Assembly: GCA_013361935.1 (NCBI GenBank) | Contig: JABFXC010000060.1 | Coordinates: 1-42,363, forward strand | Reading direction: 5' to 3' | DNA: 42,363 bases | Source of the DNA: Gemmatimonadaceae bacterium | GTDB lineage: Bacteria; Gemmatimonadota; Gemmatimonadetes; Gemmatimonadales; Gemmatimonadaceae | In this document: positions 38,264 through 42,363 of the stretch, piece after piece | Layout of the letters: the number at the start of each line of letters is the position of its first letter | Numbering within the stretch: the stretch's first letter is position 1 | Translations under genes and position numbers: made by a program | Notes under the pieces: model-generated | Database searches by the model: none | Told to the model about the DNA's origin: nothing | Seen by the model: only the letters and a program-made list of their open reading frames with translations

Positions 38264-41200
38264 TCACCAGAAGCTGCCGAGGGTGAGCTGGACCCGGCTG
38301 GTCGAGAAGTCGTTGAAGCTCCCCTGCGTGGTTCCCGGCAGGAGGCCCTTCCGCGCGACGGCGAGGTCGGCGTGGCGGACGTAGAGCGGTGCGTCGAGGC
38401 GCACGCGGACGTCGCGGTCGTAGATCCACCCGCGCAGCGTGAGCCCGACGCCGGCGTCGCCGAGGGGTGACGTCGGGTTCCAGACCGGGCCCCTGTGCAG
38501 CGCGGCGACATCCGCGAACGCCGTCGCCCAGAGCGCGAGCGGCCGCTGGCCCCGCGTGAACGACAGCGCGCGAACCCCCTGCTCGGCGTTGATCGCGAAG
38601 ATCCCGCTCCCGACGGACAGACCAGGATCGTACCCGCGGAGCCCTGCACCGCCCAGCGGCACCGTCGCCACGTGCTCCGGCGAGAGCAGCCCCCCGCGCG
38701 GTCGCACGAAGTGATTGAACAGCGTCTGGTAGGGATCGGCGGCCGCGACGAAGATCCGTCGCTGGAGCGGGGCGTTGCACGTGCTCGTGGCCGCGTAGGC
38801 GCGAAGCGAGAACATTCCAGCCGTGTCGGCGCCCATCGGCTTCGCACCCTTCAGCCACCACTCGCCGCGGCCGTACACGCCGTTCCTTCTCCCGGGGATC
38901 GAGTCGGGGCGCGCCACACCGAACGATGCGCTGAATCCGAACTGCTTCGACCAGCGCGACTGCAGGTCGCGCGAGCTGTCGCTGACGCTCGCCTCCACTA
39001 TCCGCGACGCCTCCCACCGCGCCGGCAGATAGCCGAATCCACGCGGCGTCGTGTACGTGACGCCGACCGAGCGCGTGGTCCGGAGCCCGCGCGCGTACAG
39101 GAATCTGCTCGCGTCCCACGAGTAGGAGACCTCGCCTCCCGCCGCGCCGTCGAAGGTCCACGCCGCCGTGCGCAGCCCCATGAGCGGTCGCCCCTTCCAC
39201 GCGATGGTCGGGTTCTCGTGGATCCACCAGAGCTGCGTGCCTTCACCGTACCAGTTGCTGCTCACGTGTCCCGCCGCCGCCGCCGGCCGGTCCGCGTTCC
39301 AGACGATCCCCGTCTCGTCGCGGTCGACCAGCCCCTGATAGTTCGAGCGGCCGCGCAGGCCGAGGATCAGGCCGTTAGGCGTGGACGACCAGCCGAGCGG
39401 GGTCAGCGCGAGGATGGTATGGTCCCGGCTCACCTGATCGAGAAAGGGCCAGTCGAAGCGCACCCGCACCGGGGTGTCCTCGTCGCGCCAGAGCGCCGAC
39501 AGCGGGGCGCGCAGATCGTTCCTCCGGTCCCAGTCCTCCGTCGTCCTAAGTGGGTCGAGCCGCACCGCCGTCGGCTTCTCCGGCGTCCGCACCTCGATCC
39601 ACTGCTCGTCCTCCATCGGCGAGCCGCGGCCGATCGTCCACCCCGCGCTCGTCAGCACGCCTAACGGCGGTGGCTCGCGGTACGCCGCGCGACGCTTCAC
39701 CTTGCCCCGCGTCAGCCAGCTCCCGTCCGCCTGCCGCTTCTTCTCGACCTTCACCAGCGCGTAGTCGGTGAGCCCCGTATGCCGCAGCCACTGGTCGAAG
39801 AACCAGCCCAGCTGCTGCCCCGACGCCAGCTCCGCGGTGGTGCGCATCGCCCGCTCGTCCACGTGCTGCAGCGCCCAGTCGGCGTAGTAGCGGTGCATGA
39901 AGGCGACCCACGCGCTGTCGCCCACCGCGTCGCGCAGTGCGCCGTACATCAGCTCGGCGCGCGAGTAGATCATGTCGTTGTAGATCCCGAACTCGCTGAA
40001 CAGATCGGAGCGCGTACCCACGGGCTGCGCGCGGCCGAGCATCTCCAGCCGATTCATCGCCATCTGCAGGTAGTCGGTGTTGCTCGGCCGCGGCGCGAGC
40101 GCGCGGTACCCGGCCGGCCTGAACCCCGAGCTGTCGCGGCCCCCGCGCCTCGCGCGATCCTGCGGCGTCACGCCTAACGCCCACGACGTCTGGTACGAGG
40201 TCAACCCCTCGTCCATCCACCCCGAGCGCCACTCGTTGTTGGCGAGGATCCCGAAGGTGAAGATGTGTCCCCCCTCGTGCAGGATGAGCCCCTGCCCCGA
40301 CGAGCCGTTCATCATCATCATCGGGAACTCGGTGCCGCCGCCGTCGAGACGGTGGATGTTCCCCATCATCGGGTACGCGTACGGCCCGTAGATGTGCTCC
40401 AGCCACTCGAGCGCGACCTTGGTCCGCGCGATCGCACCGCCGTTCCCCCACGTCTTCTCGTCGCCCGGGCGATAGAGGACGTTGATCGCGACCGTGTCCC
40501 ACACGGTGACGCCGGGAGGGGGTGCGACCTCGCCGCGCGGGCGGAGGTAGAAGCTCCCCTCGTACAGGTAGTCCGGCGACGTCGACCACGCGAACTCGTG
40601 AATGTTCTCGCCGTGGAAGCGGACTGCCTTCTCCCCGGGCGCCGGGGTCGCGCTGTCGGGCGGCGCGGCGATGGTGTACGGCGCGAGCGACGGATGGTAC
40701 ACCTCCCCGAATCGCTTCACCCGCTCCCATCCCGGATCGCCGGACACGACGAGCCCAGTGCCGATCACGACCTGATCGTCGCGCAGAAGCAGCGTGACGT
40801 CGAAGGTCCCGAACTCCCCGTAGAACTCACCCGCGGGACGGAGCGCGTACGGCTCCCATCCGCCGTTGTCGTACACGGCGACCTTCGGATACCACTGCGA
40901 GAAGTCCCAGCTCCGCCCGCGATGCCCCTGGCGGCGGAAGGTGGTCGACGCGCGCGCTTCCCATTCGAAGCGCACGGCGATCGTGTCGCCGGGCGCGGCC
41001 GGGCGCGGGAGCATGAAGTGCGCGACGGTGCTGTCCGGCGCGCCCGGATAGTCGACGCGCACGTCCGTTCCGTTCACGCTCGGCGGCACGGTGAAGCGCT
41101 CGTACGCGTAGTCGGGGTCCTTCAGCTTCTGGAACCGGACGCGCCCCTCGCGCTCGTCCACCGCGCTCCACTTCGACCCCGGCCGGAAGGCGTTGAGATA

Positions 41201-41416
41201 CTGATGCACGTACATCTCGCGCAGCGTGTCCGGCGAGTTGTTGACGTAGACCAGCGTCCCCTTCGCGACGAGCTTCTGCGCCTGCTCGTCGAGCCGCGCG
41301 ACGATCCGGTAGTCCGCCCGCTGCCGCGCCGTCGACGGCGGCCGGCCGTTCGGCGCGGTGACGAAGGTGTCGGGCTGCTGCTGGACGACGAGAAGGAGCG
41401 CGGCGAGAGCCAGCAT
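38264..41416 (-). CDS. M1-type metallopeptidase with C-terminal outer-membrane beta-barrel
   Basis: 1050 residues from the ATG at 41416 (an in-frame stop lies just upstream). A short signal peptide MLALAALLLVVQ precedes an M1-like N-terminal beta domain. The gluzincin core follows: NIHRLDGGGTEFPMMMM (the GxMEN-like exopeptidase position) and HEGGH (380-384) with the third ligand Glu in GWMDEGLTSY, giving HExxH-18-E. A helical domain runs to about residue 560. From roughly 700 the sequence becomes beta-barrel-like, with repeated amphipathic strands, a VPLGGAGLRGYDPG segment resembling the Omp85-type L-R-G-Y motif, and a terminal VQLTLGSFW ending in Trp. This predicts a peptidase tethered to an outer-membrane barrel. 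Three octamer copies lie in it (39373, 39659, 40172). Confidence 0.85.
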   Translation of the reverse strand: MLALAALLLVVQQQPDTFVTAPNGRPPSTARQRADYRIVARLDEQAQKLVAKGTLVYVNNSPDTLREMYVHQYLNAFRPGSKWSAVDEREGRVRFQKLKDPDYAYERFTVPPSVNGTDVRVDYPGAPDSTVAHFMLPRPAAPGDTIAVRFEWEARASTTFRRQGHRGRSWDFSQWYPKVAVYDNGGWEPYALRPAGEFYGEFGTFDVTLLLRDDQVVIGTGLVVSGDPGWERVKRFGEVYHPSLAPYTIAAPPDSATPAPGEKAVRFHGENIHEFAWSTSPDYLYEGSFYLRPRGEVAPPPGVTVWDTVAINVLYRPGDEKTWGNGGAIARTKVALEWLEHIYGPYAYPMMGNIHRLDGGGTEFPMMMMNGSSGQGLILHEGGHIFTFGILANNEWRSGWMDEGLTSYQTSWALGVTPQDRARRGGRDSSGFRPAGYRALAPRPSNTDYLQMAMNRLEMLGRAQPVGTRSDLFSEFGIYNDMIYSRAELMYGALRDAVGDSAWVAFMHRYYADWALQHVDERAMRTTAELASGQQLGWFFDQWLRHTGLTDYALVKVEKKRQADGSWLTRGKVKRRAAYREPPPLGVLTSAGWTIGRGSPMEDEQWIEVRTPEKPTAVRLDPLRTTEDWDRRNDLRAPLSALWRDEDTPVRVRFDWPFLDQVSRDHTILALTPLGWSSTPNGLILGLRGRSNYQGLVDRDETGIVWNADRPAAAAGHVSSNWYGEGTQLWWIHENPTIAWKGRPLMGLRTAAWTFDGAAGGEVSYSWDASRFLYARGLRTTRSVGVTYTTPRGFGYLPARWEASRIVEASVSDSSRDLQSRWSKQFGFSASFGVARPDSIPGRRNGVYGRGEWWLKGAKPMGADTAGMFSLRAYAATSTCNAPLQRRIFVAAADPYQTLFNHFVRPRGGLLSPEHVATVPLGGAGLRGYDPGLSVGSGIFAINAEQGVRALSFTRGQRPLALWATAFADVAALHRGPVWNPTSPLGDAGVGLTLRGWIYDRDVRVRLDAPLYVRHADLAVARKGLLPGTTQGSFNDFSTSRVQLTLGSFW

Positions 41417-41491
41417 CGTTCGGAGGGGTTGGAGTACCGCAAGCTATCACCCGCGACCCGACGCCGACCAGCGACGCCCCGCCCCGAAACG

Positions 41492-41530
41492 CCGACGAGC
41501 GACGAGCGGTGTTCGCTCGTCGCTCGTCGG
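41492..41530. terminator. Perfect 17-bp hairpin downstream of atpH
   Basis: Arms 41492-41508 and 41514-41530 contain a tandem (c)CGACGAGCGACGAGCG unit and its exact complement around a GTGTT loop, 21 nt past the atpH stop. It ends the ATP synthase transcript before the M1 gene. No pronounced T-run follows. It belongs with the ACGAGCG-type hairpins at 287 and 16054. Confidence 0.75.
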
Positions 41531-41551
41531 GACTGCTCGTCGCGCGCTGCC

Positions 41552-42097
41552 TTACGCCTGGCCGGAGAGCATCCGCCGCTTGAGCGTCGCCAGCCGGCGG
41601 CGGATCGAGCCGTCCATCACCGTGTCGCCGACGCGCACCACGACCCCGCCGACGATCGCCGGATCCACGCGAACGTGAGGCACCACCGTCTTCCGGAGCG
41701 TGCGGCTCAGGTTCGCCGCGATCAGCGACTTCTCCTCCTCCGACGGCGTCCTCGCCAGCGTGACGTCGGCGTGGATCCGCCCCTCGAGCTCGTCGAGCAG
41801 GTTGAAGTACTCGGTCGAGATCTCGGGGATGAGCATCTGCCGCCGGTTGGTGATCAGCTGCTCGAGGAAGCGGACCATCAGCCGCGGCGCGCGGTCCTGC
41901 AGCGCCCGGCGGATGATCTCCTTCTTCTGGCTCGCCTCGACCTTCGGGCTCTCGAGGAATCGGCGCAGCGTGAGGTCGCTCCCCATCGCGGCGGCGACGT
42001 CGGCGAGCATCTTCCCCCAGCCGGCCGTCTCCTGCGCCTTCTGGGCGAGCGTCAGCAGCACCGCCGCGTAATTGCGGGCGATCGTGGAATCGCGCAT
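41552..42097 (-). CDS. atpH: ATP synthase F1 subunit delta
   Basis: 181 residues, the usual delta/OSCP length. STIARNYAAVLLTLAQKAQE is the conserved N-terminal helical domain start. FLESPKVEASQKKEIIRRAL and LMVRFLEQLITNRRQMLIPE follow, and the C-terminal strand region PHVRVDPAIVGGVVVRVGDT with MDGSIRRRLATLKRRM is the family signature. The protein links F1 to the peripheral stalk. The start overlaps the atpF stop as TGATG. Unlike the common atp operon order, atpA does not follow: a strong hairpin and the M1 gene do. Confidence 0.95.
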   Translation of the reverse strand: MRDSTIARNYAAVLLTLAQKAQETAGWGKMLADVAAAMGSDLTLRRFLESPKVEASQKKEIIRRALQDRAPRLMVRFLEQLITNRRQMLIPEISTEYFNLLDELEGRIHADVTLARTPSEEEKSLIAANLSRTLRKTVVPHVRVDPAIVGGVVVRVGDTVMDGSIRRRLATLKRRMLSGQA

Positions 42098-42363
42098 CAG
42101 TTGCGGCGCGCCGGCGCGCCCGAGAGATAGCTCTCGACGAGCTTGCGGTTCGTCTGGTCGTCGAGGTTCTTCTCGATCACCTTGCTCGCGCCGGCGATCG
42201 CGAGGTCCACCGCCTCGGCGCGGATCTGCGCGATCGCCTTCTCACGCTCCGACTCGATCTCGCGGCGCGCGCGCTCGAGCAGCTCCTGCTGCTGGCCGCG
42301 CGTCTCCTCGAGCATCTCCGCGCGGAGCTTCTCGCCCACAGCGCGTCCCTCGGCGATGATGAG
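42097..42363 (-). CDS. atpF: ATP synthase subunit b, C-terminal part (5' end outside window)
   Basis: The frame is open to the window edge, giving the last 88 residues. They form one long charged helix (GEKLRAEMLEETRGQQQELL, ERARREIESEREKAIAQIRA), typical of the peripheral-stalk dimer. The conserved ending EAVDLAIAGASKVIEKNLDD followed by QTNRKLVESYL is the subunit b C-terminus. The membrane anchor lies outside. An in-frame GTG at 42339 is internal. Coupled to atpH by TGATG. Confidence 0.92.
   Translation of the reverse strand, partial: LIIAEGRAVGEKLRAEMLEETRGQQQELLERARREIESEREKAIAQIRAEAVDLAIAGASKVIEKNLDDQTNRKLVESYLSGAPARRN

Larger units (their letters stand above)
10011..40179. repeat. Dispersed octamer CGTTAGGC, 18 copies
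   Basis: Exact copies on the plus strand start at 10011, 11291, 12187, 23919, 24354, 24650, 27207, 34450, 38251 and 39373. Exact copies on the minus strand (seen as GCCTAACG) start at 14272, 16933, 18348, 20468, 29757, 33605, 39659 and 40172. Fifteen are in-frame in the host gene as nCG-TTA-GGC (Ala/Pro/Thr-Leu-Gly). One spans the TAG stop of the UbiB gene, and two are antisense as CCT-AAC (Pro-Asn). None occurs before 10011 or after 40179. The entry spans the first to the last copy; it is not one continuous repeat. Confidence 0.9.

Noticed and set aside
10011..40179. TTAGGC as a telomere-type or tandem repeat
   Set aside because: The copies are single, dispersed and embedded in genes; no tandem array exists.
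1..42363. tRNA, rRNA, CRISPR, insertion sequences, prophage and integration sites
   Set aside because: No T-arm or anticodon-arm pattern, no regular direct repeats, no transposase or integrase-like protein, and no terminal inverted repeats around a gene were seen. The window reads as stable chromosomal backbone.

Overview
This is a 42.4 kb piece of a high-GC (roughly 70%, judged by eye) Gram-negative-type chromosome. The core is ordinary housekeeping: independent phosphoglycerate mutase, molybdenum cofactor genes, PBP4, ETF, an F-type ATP synthase fragment. The envelope genes include outer-membrane-type beta-barrels and lipoprotein-like signals. ETF appears to feed a membrane Fe-S/heme ETF:menaquinone oxidoreductase rather than the usual ETF:ubiquinone oxidoreductase. 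A Gemmatimonadota-like soil or sediment bacterium fits best, but that is inference from gene content. I see no tRNA, rRNA, CRISPR array, insertion sequence or prophage. No gene-free stretch exceeds 300 bases; the longest is 32721-32935.

Layout. 1-267: tail of a rhodanese protein, then a strong hairpin. 337-6443 (minus): an envelope block with a DUF1232 protein, a small unknown protein, two paralogous M15 peptidases behind a leader that matches a cyclic-di-GMP-I riboswitch, an L,D-transpeptidase next to a catalytically degenerate paralogue, and an SH3 protein. 6485-13885 (plus): gpmI, a beta-barrel protein, a BON protein, then queD-mobA-dacB-moeA and a lysine-methyltransferase-like gene. 13882-22427 (minus): ETF:menaquinone oxidoreductase, etfA, etfB, glutaryl-CoA dehydrogenase, a SprT-like protease, a metallophosphoesterase, NAD-type isocitrate dehydrogenase and a lipoprotein. 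22553-24834 (plus): cstA with its small YbdD/YjiX partner. 24838-27337: an MFS transporter (minus) and an M20 peptidase (plus). 27395-36338 (minus): a phenylalanine/tyrosine degradation operon (phhA, hppD, FAH-like, hmgA, aminotransferase), preceded by acetoacetyl-CoA synthetase and two sugar-nucleotide-type genes. 36451-38256 (plus): an ABC1/UbiB kinase. 38264-42363 (minus): a large M1 metallopeptidase with a C-terminal beta-barrel, then atpH and the end of atpF.

How the genes fit together. The aromatic operon takes Phe through Tyr, hydroxyphenylpyruvate and homogentisate to fumarate plus acetoacetate. The adjacent acetoacetyl-CoA synthetase would activate the acetoacetate. Glutaryl-CoA dehydrogenase would pass electrons through EtfAB to the membrane oxidoreductase and the menaquinone pool. 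The envelope block looks like a peptidoglycan-remodelling module, at least partly under c-di-GMP control.

The most unusual signal is not a gene. The octamer CGTTAGGC occurs 18 times (both strands) between 10011 and 40179, where between one and two would be expected by base composition. In the genes called here, essentially every TTA leucine codon lies inside it. Such density resembles an uptake-sequence or another genome-wide DNA-level signal.
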